Part shown: in pieces, positions 1-11,663 of the stretch
Layout: each line of letters begins with the position of its first letter
Numbering within the stretch: the first letter of the stretch is position 1
Assembly: GCA_016858145.1 (NCBI GenBank)
Contig: JAEHOE010000177.1
Location: 144,191-208,190 of the forward strand
Length of the DNA: 64,000 nucleotides
Direction: 5' to 3'
Origin: Edaphochlamys debaryana
Taxonomy: Eukaryota; Chlorophyta; Chlorophyceae; Chlamydomonadales
Position numbers and translations under genes: made by a program
The notes under the pieces: generated by a model
Told to the model about the DNA's origin: nothing
Databases searched by the model: none
What the model saw: the letters and a program-made list of their open reading frames with translations, nothing else

Positions 1-8
1 CCTCGCAG

Positions 9-3000
9 GTGTGGGTGCAGCGGTCGGGCCTCGCGGGCCCCGCCCCGCCCTCCCACTCCCAGTACGGCGCCTCCCGTCGCGTGCTACCGATGCTGGAGCC
101 CACAACTTCCGCGGAGCGTGGGCCAGGGCTGGGCCCCGCTGGGCCCATCAGCCCGGGCCTGGGCCTGGGCCCGGGTGGGCCCGATCCGGTCAAGGTGGTG
201 CCGGCCAGAGCCCTGTGAGCCCCGTGGGGTGGGGGGGGGAAGGCAGGCGGCCACGGCAGCTAGGGGGGCAGCTGTGGGGACCAACTGCTGGATCCGAGAT
301 CTGTGCCCCATTAGCGCATCCCGCCTCTGCCCACTGCCTTATGGCTCGACCTCCTCGTCTTCCCCGCTCGCTTCCCCGAGACCGAGAACCCCCCCTCCCG
401 AACCCCCCATGCCCAGCAACCCCTGCCCATTGTCCCTTACTATTGTACCCAGTACCGTTCCCCGCTACCGGTTGCCGTGGGCCCGCAGGTTCAAGAGCAC
501 GACCCGCAGCAGCCTCGACGAGCCCACCCCCGACGGCCTGCTCCGCTCCAGCACTGCCTCGCCCCTGCCGCTGCGCTCGCCCTCGCCCCTGCCGCTGCCG
601 CAGCGCCCCGCCTCCAGCCGCCTCGCCTCTGTTGCCGCGGCCGCGGCTGCCTCGGGCGCTGGGCCCGGCCCCCTCAGCGCCGCCTCCCCCGCCTCCTCCC
701 GTGCGTCCGCCGCCGCCCCAGGCCTGACCTTCCACGCCGCAAGCAGCGGCCCCGCGATAGCCGCCGCCGTGGGCCCGGTACTCCCAACTGCCGATGGGCC
801 CTCCGTCGTGTCGGCTCGGGCAGTGGCGGTATCACTGGCTGTTGGCGGCGGCGGTGCGGAGCACGCGGCACCGCTGCAGCGCTGGTGGTCCCTGCCTGAC
901 GGCCCCGACGGCGCCCCACCGCCGCCAGCGACCGAGCTGCCGCCGCTGCCGCCGTCGCCGCCAGCCCAGCCCGGACCACAAGGCCTGGCTCAGGGGCTGA
1001 CGACGGCAGAGACCCCCGTTGGCGCGGAACCGGCGGCGGAGGCGTCTCCGCCGCTGGCGTCGCCGCTGACGCCGCAGGTTCTCGCAGCTTCAACGAATTC
1101 GGCGGCGCGGCCGCTGTCCGGACCCGACCCAGATCGCCCTGCGGCGGCGGCGGCAGCGGCGGCGGGCCCGTCGCCCGCTGGAAGCACTCCGGTCACGTCA
1201 CAGCTGCAGCCGTCGACGGAGGGTATCTCGACAGAGCTCACCAGCCCCGCGCCGCCGTCTGGCGTTCTACGCCCGCCGTCAATAGCTGCCCTGTCCGGCA
1301 CCGCCGTCGGAGCCATGGCGGTGTCGGGCCGCATTCCGTCCTCCCTGCTGCTCCCCCTGCCGCTCCCCCTCCCTCTTACCACCGCCGCTCTCCAAGCGCA
1401 GCTCCGCCCGCCGCCGCACCGGGGCCCACCCCCGCCGCCGTCAGTGCACCCTGCACCATCGCCGCCGCCACCACCGGGCAGTACCGCCGCTGCCGTCGCC
1501 GCCGGCCCCAGGTTGGCGGCGGTCCGCTCCGCGGCCTCCACTGGCGAGCCCGGGGCAATATCCAGTGGCAGTGACAGCGACGGGGACCGCGACGGCGCCG
1601 GCTCCTTTGCCCTCAGCCCCTCCCGCCGGCCTCCAGCCGCCGCCGCCGTCCCGGCGGCGGCAGCGGCGGCGGCGGCGGGAGCCGCTGGGCCCCGGCGGCA
1701 CACGATCACGGAGATCAGCAGCAAGGCCTGGGCGCGCCGCAGCGCCGGCGACGCGTACGGCGCCGCCGCCAGCATGTACGGCACTGACCGTGGCGGCGGT
1801 AGCGTCGGCAGGGACGGCGTCGGCGTCGGCAGGGACAGCGGCGGAGGCGGCAGGGACGGCGGCGGAGGTGGCGGAGGCCAGGGTGCTGACGTCGACGCTG
1901 ACGGCCAGTGGCTGATTCCGGAGCGGCCGTCTGTGGCCCGGCAGCGGCGGCGGTGGAGCGGCGCGGTGGAAGGCGGGGAAGACGAGGAGCCGGTGCCCGA
2001 CTGGCGGGTGCGTGCTGGGGGGCCCGGGGCCACAGGCGTTCAGGCTACTTGGACCTTGGACGGGCACCTGCGCTCCCACCGCACCAGCCGGGACATGGGT
2101 CACCCTCCCTTCCCACCACCATGCAAGCCCCGGCTTGCTACGCTCCGACTTGGCCTTCCCTGTCCCGGATCTCCACCCAAACCTCGCCCACGGGTGCCCT
2201 CGTTACACTGTACGTACACTTGACATTAAGCCACCACGCACGCTTCCCCGACTCCCGTCCGCAGAGCGTGGTCGCCTGGGAGGTCGCGCCCGCTCCCCTG
2301 GCGGCCCCCGTGCCCCCCACCTCCCGCTCCACGGCCGCACCCTCGACATCCGCCGCCCATCGCCGAGCCTCGGGCTCCGGCCACAGCACGCACAGCGCGT
2401 ACGGCACGCAAGGCGCGTACGGCATGTACGGCGCACACAGCACGCAGGCGGCTCGGTCGGGCGCCAGCCGCAAGGGTCTCCTGGGCGCACTGCTCGGCAC
2501 CTCGCCCAGCAGCGAGGGCGGTCTGGCGGCGCTCCAAAAGGCGCTGCGAAGCCGCGGCGGCGGCGGCTCGGGCGCGAACGCGTCGCCAACCGGCGGCGGC
2601 GGAGGCCCCAACTCCCTCGGCGCTCTACCCGGCGCCCCCGCCAGCTCTGCCCATTCCGTCACGCGCCGGTTCGGCTCGGCCCTGGGCCCCGCGGGCGGCC
2701 GGCGTGACGCCGGCGGCAGCCCCGCCGCCGCCGTCTCCACCGCCGCGCACGCTCATGGCGGCGCCGCCAGCGTCGGCGGCCGTGGCGTGCGTGCGATGCT
2801 TGCGCGGCAGCTGTCGGCCCGGCGCAAGCATGAGGAGCCGCTGTCGTTGCGTACGGGCTCGGGCACTTCACGGGCCGCACTGGACGAGCGGCTGGGCCCG
2901 CGCGGCGGCAGTGTGTGCAGCCCCGGGCCCAGCCCGGGCCCATTCGGGCCCAACTCGGGCCCCGCGCTTGCAGCCACAAGCGCAGGCGCGCGAGAGCGCA

Positions 3001-5845
3001 ACAGTGCCGGCGCCAGCGGGTCCCAGTGGGGCCCAGGAGCGGGCAGGTCCGCCCCGGCAGCGGATGGTGCGGACCCCGGGCCCGGCAGCCGCGTAACGCT
3101 CGCGGGCGCCGCCAGCCCCGCCAATGCGCCCAGCCCCACGGTGGCCGCCGCTGAGGCGACGCGGCAGCAGGTGCGGGTGTGGCCTGGTGCGGGCCGGGGT
3201 GTGGGGGTGTCGGGATGCCCTGCTGTCGTGCCCTGCTGTGGTGTGCTAAGAAGTGATGTGCTCGGTTTACTGCGCAAAGACAAGGTGCCAGTGCGTGTTG
3301 TACCGTAAGCGGCGAGCAAGCAGGCAGCACGGCGAACCCAGAACCCCGAACAAAGCAACCGACCCGACCCGAAGTGTGTTTGGGTGCCCTCTGACGAAGG
3401 AGGAGGTGCACCGACCTGGAGCGCGGCCTGAGGCGGCCTGCACATGCCCCCTGTCGCCCTGTGCTGCCTCCCGCAGGACGTGGCGGCATCCGCGGCGTCC
3501 AGGCGCTCCAGGCGCATGCGCCTGCTCGGACGCATCAGCGCCTCCCTGCACCGCATCCGGCCCGCCGCCTCCGCTGGGAGCGGCGGCGACGCCGGCGGCG
3601 GTGGCGGCGGCGGCAGCAGCAGCGGCGGCAGTCCGTCAGCGTCGCGACGCTCAACCGCCGTCGGGCTGGCGCCGCCGCCACCGGCGCTGCAGCCGCCGGT
3701 CGACGGCTCGCAGCCGCTGCCAGCGTCGCTGGCACTGCCGAGCGTCGAGGCGCCGACGCTGGCGGTACACGTCACGGGACTGGATCTGGATCTGGATCTG
3801 GATCTGGACCTGAATCCGGGGATCGAGATCGGCGCGCGATCTACTGCCGTCACGTTCTCAGGCACTGACGCCAACGGCAACGGTGACGGTGACCACGGCG
3901 GCCACGGTCCCGGGTTCCGAGTATCGCTGGGGCTTTGGGACGAGCCACGTCAGTCCGCCGCCAGCTACGTGTCCGCCGCGCCGGCGCCGGTCACTTTCGG
4001 TAGCACCGACGGCGCCCCTGTTACAGTCGCTGCCGCCGCCGCCGCCGCCGCCACCAGCGTCGCCGCCGCTCTCGCCGACGCCGACGCCAGCGCTGCCGAC
4101 GCCGCCAGCGGCCAGACGTACGGCAGCGGCGGCGCCGCCGCCACCGAGCTGGCCCGCGGGCAGGCCGCCGTCGTCGGCGCCATGCTCCGGGGCCAGACGC
4201 TGGGCTCGAGCGCGCTGCGCGGCCGGGCGGTGAGCGTGGCGGCGGACCACATCGCGCTCTCCGTCGGCGGCGGCGGCCTGGATCTGCCCCGGGTGAGTGG
4301 GGCTGTGCGGGGCTGACATGCGGTGAGGTGTGAGGCAGGAGGCTTGCGGTGTCAAGGTGGGGGCAGGTGGGTGCATGGTTCAGGGGCGTCGGCCAGGCAC
4401 CCGGAGGGGCAAAAAGGGACACTCTTGCGGCTTCCGTCGTGAAATGTGCCGAAGGTGCCGAATGGATGGCCCACGCCTAAGTTTCCCTTCCTTCACCTAC
4501 AAAAGATACAGACAACGATACTAAAGCTAGTGACATCTCGGTCTGGGCGTGAACCGCACGCACGCCGACACGGGTAATCCCGGGGGGCTTCGCCACCCGA
4601 AGAGCCTAACGGCGGCGGCTCAGCCCAAAAACAATCTTGTAGCTTGAAAACATTCCGGTATCGCCTGGCCGCAGGCGACGTACAGCGGTGGCATCGCGCA
4701 GCCGTACAGTGGTACGATGCCGGGGGCGTTCTGGGCGACCAACCCCGGCGGGCAGTTGGGCCTGGGCCTGGGCCTGGGGGGCACCAGCAGCCGCTTCGCC
4801 GCCGCCGCCATGCACAGCCCCAGCATGACTCAGCAGGCCGGGCCCACCTCCGCCGCCACCGGTTTCATGGGCCCGCCGTCGTACGGTTACGGTTACGGTT
4901 ACATTCACCCTCGGCGCAGCCAGCTCGGGGTGCCGCCGCTGTCGCCGCTGGCGGGCGGACGAGCTGCCAGCGGTGTCCTCACGGGGCTACGGGCCGGCGG
5001 CTTCTACGATTCCCTATGGCGCGACGTCAATGCCTACGCCACGGGTGAGGCCCGGGGAGAGGCAGCTGCGTTGCGCGAGGATTGGGCGTGAGAATTTCGC
5101 TGGGCTTGGGCTGGGGGCGCGGAGGGGGCCCGGGGGGGAGGGGTTGTGGAGGGGGCCGTGCGGGGTGTCGAGACGCATTGGTGGTGGGGCGTGCGAGGCG
5201 GACGCGAAGGGGAGGGGGATGGCGGCGGAGGGCTTAATCAGGTATGTTTAGACGGCAGCGGGGACGCCGCCGTAACGAGCCATGCCGCATGCTACCGCCC
5301 CAATGCGCCGCCCCTGATTACTGAGCCCCCCCGTTTCTCAATCACGCTCCTCTCCTCCGTCTGCCTCCTCGTTCCACAGCCGCGGCTGAAGCCTTGGCGG
5401 TCGATGAGCCCGTCCCTTCGACTTCCAACTGGGCCGCCGGGATCACCGCCGGCACCGGCACGCCCGTGAACGACCGCCCAGCTTCCGGCGCCGACCGCCC
5501 AGCTTCCTACGCCGACCGCCCAACTTCGTTCGCCGACCGCCGACCGTCCAACGCTGGCGCCAGCCCCGCGGTGCGGCGCGTAGATTACTCGGGCTTCTTC
5601 GCCCGCCGCAGCCGCCCCGACGGCAACGGGTGGGCGCCAGCCGTCGTCGCCGCCGCCGCATCGGCGGCGGCGCTGATGCCCAACGTGGCGGCGGCGATCC
5701 GGGCCCTGTACGACGTCGTACGGCCGGAGTTCATGTCCACGTCACTCGCCCTGGCAGGGCTCGTCCAGGCGAACGGTGACGGCGGCGGCGGCGGCGGCCT
5801 GCCGCGATCTGCCGAGAACTCTGGGCATGGCATGGGAGCTGGAAA

Positions 5846-5877
<32 letters not shown>

Positions 5878-8800
5878 AGGGCGGTTTGGTGCTCTTGTTC
5901 CGCGGCCTGCGGCTGCGCATCGGTCTGCACAGCGGCCCTGCGGAGGACGAGGTGCGTTCGTGCATGGAATGGTGCCTTCCGGGGGTGCCGCTCGGCGGTT
6001 GCGGCTTGGGCTGGGGGCTTCCCGCCCAAGCCGGCATCATTGGGGCCTCCTCTTCGCATGACATGTCCCCTCAATGTGATACCCCCTCCACCCCGTTCCC
6101 CCCCACACACACACCGCCGTGAACCCCCAGGTGACCTACGTGGCGCAGGGGGGGGTGTCCGGCGCCCGCTACGTGGGGCCCTTCCTCGCCACCACGCGCC
6201 TCGTATGCGACGCCGCGGCGGTGGGTGCGGGGCCCGGGGCCGGGCCCGGGTCCGGGAGTGGCTCCCACCTGCAGGCTTGAGGCCGTGCTGTGTGGGCTGT
6301 CTGGCGCGAAGCTGGCGTGGCTGGGGCCCTCTCCTGACTGCAGGTCCAGGCAGGAGGGGGCGGCACCCTTGCGCCAGGACTACTTGTTCGCTTGGGCCTA
6401 ACTCTCCCTGTCCGTCGCCCTCTCCCTCACCCCCCTCCCTGTCAGGGGGGAGTGGTGCTGGCCTCTGAGTCCACCTTCCGCATCTACCAGCAGCGCCGCC
6501 GCGAGCTGGCGCGCAGCCGGGGCCCAGCCGGGGCTTTGCCGGGCCCGGGTGGGCCCGGCGGGCCTGGGCCCGAGGTACCGATGCTGTACGTGGGGGACCA
6601 CGTGCTGCGAAGGCCCGTGGCCGCAGGTGAGGGGAGAAGGGAGGGTGGAGGGGGAGGGGAGATAGTGGGAGGTCAAGGAGGGATGCCCGGGCAGAAGAGG
6701 GGGGCGTTACCACCGTGTCGGGTGGTTGAAGTGGTTACAGCAACCGGGAAGACTGTGTGCCGAAGTGCTAGTGGCAAAGCTGCAACGGTTGTAATACAGA
6801 GGACCGAGGGTAATGTGGAATGTGGCCCTGCACTCCATCACTCGCGCGCCTCCTTGCCCCACGTGCGGTGCAGAGGACGAGTCCGTACATGCGGGCAAGC
6901 CCTCCCGCGCGGCCTCCAACCGCATCGCCGCCGCCCCCGTACCAACGACAACAACCGCTACCGAACCTCGTACGGCAGCCGCAGCCCTCGACGGTGACAC
7001 GTCAGTTGGCCACGACGCTGAGCTCCCCCCCGCTGGCGGCGCTCTGGCGGCGGCGGCGGCCAATGACGAGGCCGACAACGCAGTGGCGCTGTACGGCGTG
7101 GTCTGTCCGAGGCTACTGCCTCGCTTAGTCATGCTCCCGCAGGCTGTACGGAGCGTGCGGGCGGTGGTGCCCGGTTTCTTGTCGGCGCCTGCGGGCCTGG
7201 TCGCCCCGGTGTTCTGTAATGTCCTGGGCGTTGAGGCGCTCCTGGCCTGGGAGCGGGTTCTAGTACAACGACAGATCGCGGCGGCCGCCGCCGCCGCCGT
7301 GACGGCGGCTGCCGGCCCGGCGGCGGCGGCCATGTCGCCGCTGCCCGGCCTCGGCGGCAGCCCCGACCCTTCCGCCCACGCCGGCGGCTTCATCCGCCCT
7401 CACCAGCTTTCCCCCACCTCGCCCCTGCCGCCATCCGCAACGCAAGCCGCCGCCGCCGCCGCTGCTGCCGCGGCCGCGGCTGCCGCCGCTGCCGCCAGCG
7501 GTCCCGGCGTGGTCCAGCAGTCCCTGGCGCTGTTCCGCCGCCTGGCGGCGGCGGCTGCTGTACGGCATCGGGGCCACGTAGTCGCCACGAGCGCTGACGG
7601 GGGCCACATGGTCCTCGTGTTTGGAACGCCCGAGGCAGCTGTGCGGTGGGGGCTAGAGCTGCTGGGGGCGATGCGGGCGGCGGAGTGGCCCGAGGGTCTG
7701 TTGGAGCACGAGCTGGCGGAGGAGGTGGTGGAAGGTGGGGGGAAAGGGGGGGGGAAAGGGGGGAAGGGGGGGAGGAGGGGCAAGGGGAGAGGCCCAGAGG
7801 CCCATCCGCACACGCACTGCTTCGAGACACATGCCCTGGATCCCAACCTACCGTACGCATGAAGAGCACACCCGATGCATCCCCTTGCCGCACCCCCCCT
7901 TGCACACACACCCTCCAGACGGCTGTGTGGTCCGCCGCGGGCTGCGCCTCCGCATCGGCGCCGACTGCGGCCCCGCCATGCTCCGCCCCGTGCCCCGCAC
8001 CGGCCGCCTGGACTACGTGGGGCGGCCCATGAACCGGGCGGCGCGGATCGCGGCGGTGGCCCGGGCCTCCACGGTAGGGGGCAGGGGGTAGGGGGTAGGG
8101 GGTAGGGGGTAGGGGGTAGGGGGTAGGGGGGTAGGGGTAGGGGGTAGGGGGTAGGGGGTAGGGGGTAGGGGGTAGGGGGTAGGGGGTAGGGGGTAGGGGG
8201 TAGGGGGTAGGGGGTAGGGGGTAGGGGGTAGGAGGTAGGGGCTAGGGGGTAGGAGGTAGGGGGTAGGAAGGGGATAGGGAGGGCCTTGAAGGGTGGTGCT
8301 TTGGAAGGGGGTAAAGAGGGGGGAATGGCAGCAGGGCGCAATGCGGTGCTAGTGTAGGCCTTCATTCTGGTGTCTGGGGACTCTGGCTGTCCGTAGCTGA
8401 CACCTGGCCCCTCACCCTCCACCCCAAACCCCAACCGCCAGATGCTGGTGAGCGGTCTGCTGTGGGAGGCCGCACGGGCCGCCCTGGAGCCCTCGGGAGG
8501 GGGGGCGCAGGGCGCCTCCAGCTCCACAGCCGCCGCCGCCGCCACCACCGCGCCTCCGCCGCCGCCGCCTGCGCTCACCGCCACCAGCCTGGGCCTGCGG
8601 GCGCTCAAGGGCGTGCGGGAGCCGCTGGAGCTCATCGCCCTGGCGCCCCCGCCCCTGCCCCTGGCCCCGCCCCTGCCCCTGGCCCCACCCCTACCGTCGG
8701 CCCAAGGCCGGGGTGACGCCCCCGCCCACGTGCCCGCTCTTGCCTCGTCGTCCTCAGTCCCCGAGCCGGCGGCCCCGCTGGCCAGAGCCAGCGCAAGGCA

Positions 8801-9125
8801 GCCGGCGGGGTGGGCGGGGGCGGGGGCAGGGGCAGGGGTGGGGTCTGGAACGGGGACGCGGGCGGGGCGGGGTATGCCCATGCAGGGGGTGGAGGGGGGG
8901 CAGCGGGGAGGGCAGCCGGTGCCGCCGCGGGTGCACGCCGAGGATGCGGTGGCGCCCCCACCGCCCGCTCAGCCCCGCCTCCTGCCCCCCTCCTCGGCGG
9001 CACGGCTGCAGCAGCAGGCGGGCCTGGGCCTGGGCCTGGGCCTGATGCCTGGACATGGGCCTGGCGTGGGCCTGGGCGCAGGCACGGGAACGCCGGTCGC
9101 GGCGGCGTTGTCGCGGAGGGAGTGA
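9..9125 (+). CDS. Large protein with two degenerate class III adenylate/guanylate cyclase regions (5' partial, 11 exons)
   Basis: Proposed exons: 9-214, 489-2007, 2265-3170, 3477-4292, 4675-5044, 5380-5951, 6131-6220, 6446-6626, 6874-7734, 7919-8073, 8442-9125. Every junction is GT/AG and all phases agree, giving 6360 nt (2119 aa plus stop). The 5' end lies outside the window; position 9 follows an AG. Residues 1 to about 1270 are Ala/Pro/Gly/Ser-rich and look disordered. A first cyclase remnant (about 1447-1553) has [13 protein letters not shown] and an exon ending in [11 protein letters not shown], without the usual Asn-x3-Arg. The second (about 1660-1960) has [55 protein letters not shown] and [11 protein letters not shown]. 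The transition-state pair (N1879, R1883), the base-selecting Asp (D1872, typical of ATP users) and one metal Asp (D1795) are present; the first metal Asp is Asn (N1669). The family makes cAMP or cGMP; activity here is doubtful. No membrane segment was noticed. The exon model is inferred; family assignment is fairly sure. Confidence 0.75.
3780..3812 (+). repeat. In-frame CTGGAT hexanucleotide repeat
   Basis: About five copies of CTGGAT, the last changed to CTGGAC, lie inside exon 4 of the cyclase-like gene and encode alternating Leu-Asp. The repeat keeps the frame, so copy-number change would only lengthen or shorten the Leu-Asp run. Confidence 0.85.
8076..8273 (+). repeat. Intronic TAGGGGG heptamer array (G-quadruplex-prone)
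   Basis: About 25 copies of the heptamer TAGGGGG, with a few 6- and 8-base variants and decayed copies at the right end (GTAGGAGG, GGCTAGG), fill the first half of the intron 8074-8441 of the cyclase-like gene. The array starts right at the splice donor (ACG|GTAGGG). Runs of five G on the sense strand could form G-quadruplexes in DNA or pre-mRNA. The unit resembles, but is not, an algal or plant telomere repeat (TTTTAGGG or TTTAGGG). Confidence 0.95.
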
Positions 9126-11663
9126 GGTCCGAAGCAAGCGAACGAGATTATGCGGGGGGGGGGACGATAGGCACCTGGGCTCACCTAATGTGGGCTCCAG
9201 CGGCGAGGTGCCGGAGGTGGAGGTCTGCCGGGCACGGGCCAAGACTGGCTCACGAAGCGCAGTGCATGGGGAAGACGCGGGGGTACACGTACGGGGCTGC
9301 GTGCGGGTCCAAAGAGGGAGTGTGCGGCGGAAGCAAGTCCGTTTGGGCTCCCTTGACCTATATCTGGCACGGAAAAAGAACGCAAGGGCCACAGCATAAG
9401 GGGATCACATGCGGCAAGAGTCGTACCGGTAGTAGAGGCTAATCGGGATACCTTGCGGGCAATGCATTTTGCTCAAGAACCACAAAGGGGGCAGTCGGGT
9501 GCAGTAGCTTAACGCGGGTTGCGCAGCACAAGGGCATCTCAAGAGGCAGACAGTTTCGTTCATCAAAGCCAGCACCGCAAAGGGGAAGGGTTTTGCCGAG
9601 TCGGGCATGGGGACCCGAGGCTATTTCATTGACAACGACGTTTGGGAGTTTCGTACACGAGCCCGGGGCCGGGGCGTCCTTGAGCCGTCCCGTGCGGATT
9701 CTTACGCCACAATACGCTCTTACGACCGCACAAGAGTCGGGTGCTGTCAACGGCTGCCTGCAAGTGATGAGGCCATGCTTAAAGGAGGGGCGTGTGTTAT
9801 CAGTATGCGGGATTGTGTGTGTGTTATGACTTTGGGGGAATGTCTGATGCATTCGGGATGGCGTGGCGTGGCACGGTAGCTGGGCTGGAGCGGAAGAGGC
9901 TGGTTGAGGCCGGGGTGGTGGCGGCGGAGCTGCTTGTGACTCTCGAGGCGTGTGGACGGGGCGTCGGGCGCGCGAGGGGCGAGGGATACAAGCTCATGAT
10001 GTGGCGGCGGCGTGGGTTTGCATGTTCTGGTTTGGGCCCGCCTCGGCTGGAGGTGTTTCCACAGGTGTGTGCAGATGTGTATGTGGAGATTGCAACGGGG
10101 CCCGCCGTAAAAGGCCCGCAAGCCGCCCCTGCGTAGGGCATGGTTTGCGTACCATAACTCCATACTGCGTGCTGGCTGGGGCCTCTCGGCATTCGCATAC
10201 ACCGGCTGGGAAGTGGAAACAGGGCTCTGCGTCTACACCCGTCACATCAGCTTCCCGCAGCTCCTTCCCCTAGGGTCTTGCGGGTTCTCAATATCAGAAG
10301 ACGTGCGTGGTAATGGTCACCACTCCACCCAAGGCAGCCATGCAAGAGGCACATGAGCCCCTGCCCCTCCAACCCGGCCCCTGCCCCTTCCGCACGCACA
10401 GCCTGCGCCCCTCCCTCCCACCGAGCCAGTGCCGCCACCGCCGACCCCACACGCCCCATTCCCACCTCAGCTGGTGGCACCAAGTGCAGCCGCCCACGCC
10501 CACGCCGCCACACCCAACGGCACACACCGCCAAGCTTACCGAACCGCTCACACCCACACACACCAGAGGCTTGCCCGCCTTACTGCCGCGCCCATTTTCC
10601 TCCGTCTTCAAGCTGTCTTCGTGCAGCACCCTGCCAGTCGCACCCCAACACAAGGGGCCAGTGCACCCGCGTCCGCCCGTGCCACCTGCCCATGCGCCCA
10701 TGCTGCATGGGTTTGTGCGCTTGGGGTTAGGCATCCCCGCGCGTCCTGCCCCGTCCCCCCACTCCCCCTCGCTCCCACCGCCGGAACTCCCTGCCATGAC
10801 TCGCCCCCTCCGCCTCAAAAGCCTCCCCGCTCATCAGGCGCCGCCGTCCCCTGCCGAGGCCGCGAAGGTGGCCCCAGGGTTCTCCTGGTCGACCGCCTCC
10901 CATGGCGGGAAGTGCATGGGGAGCACCTCGGGCCTGGGGGGGTGGGGGGAAGGGAGGCAAGAGGGGCAGGGCATGCACGGTGAGGGGTCGGGGCCCGGGT
11001 GATGTGGCGTACAGGGGTTTGGGGCTGGGAGGCGTGAGAGGCGTAGACGCGCAGTGCCACGTGCGTCGGGGGAGAGGGCAGGCGGAGGGGAGCGGTTTGC
11101 CGGGAATGAGATAGGGACGCCGATGGGGTGCCGGGACCGGGTTCACTACAGCCAGCACAGAGGCATAACGTGCAGGGGTCACGACTCAGCCGGGCCTGGG
11201 GTGTGTGGGCCAAGGGGAAGGCCGCGGCTGACGGAGGATAGGACACAGGGGGGCTGGGCTCGTGCGTGGGGCGATGTGGGCGGGGCGGGGCAGGGGCGGG
11301 GTGCGGATTCAAGGCCGAGGGCAGTAGGCGGCGAAGTGAGGGAGGGGGGCCGGGGCCCTACCCGGGAGGGGGGAGGTGCAGGTGCAGGGCCTCGCGGCTG
11401 GGGGCCAGGGCGGGGCGGGGCGGGCGGCGCAGAGCGGCTGGGCACAGGGCTGCCCGTCACCGGCGTCAGCGGTTGGCCAACCTGGAATTCACGCTCTGTG
11501 TGAAGTCTCTTGCCCTCCCCGGAAGCTACGTGCTGAGGCCAACGAGGACGGTGACCGGGCCTCGGCCCTGGAGCAGGCCCCACTCCCCCTCGCGGCCCCT
11601 CGCCGCCCCTCCAGCCCCGAGTCCACCCCAGGCCCAGGCCCCGGGCCCAAGCTCCCAGGTCCC
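9126..11663. other. Intergenic region between convergent genes
   Basis: This stretch separates the 3' ends of the cyclase-like gene (+) and the GDSL esterase gene (-). It should contain both 3' UTRs. I saw no TGTAA polyadenylation signal on either strand in a manual read. Open frames in this GC-rich DNA overlap each other on both strands and show no recognisable motif. The segment 10300-11000 is C-rich and the segment 11200-11450 is G-rich. Confidence 0.5.

Noticed and set aside
118..2223. Long continuous and antisense open frames through 1-22 kb (for example 118-2223 +, 990-2033 -, 7400-8881 -)
   Set aside because: GC-rich DNA has few stops in any frame. Where conserved motifs exist, only the spliced + or - frame given above carries them; the others are low-complexity shadows.
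8076..8273. Telomere or interstitial telomere repeat
   Set aside because: The unit is TAGGGGG, not TTTTAGGG or TTTAGGG, and it is confined to one intron; treated as a G-rich minisatellite.
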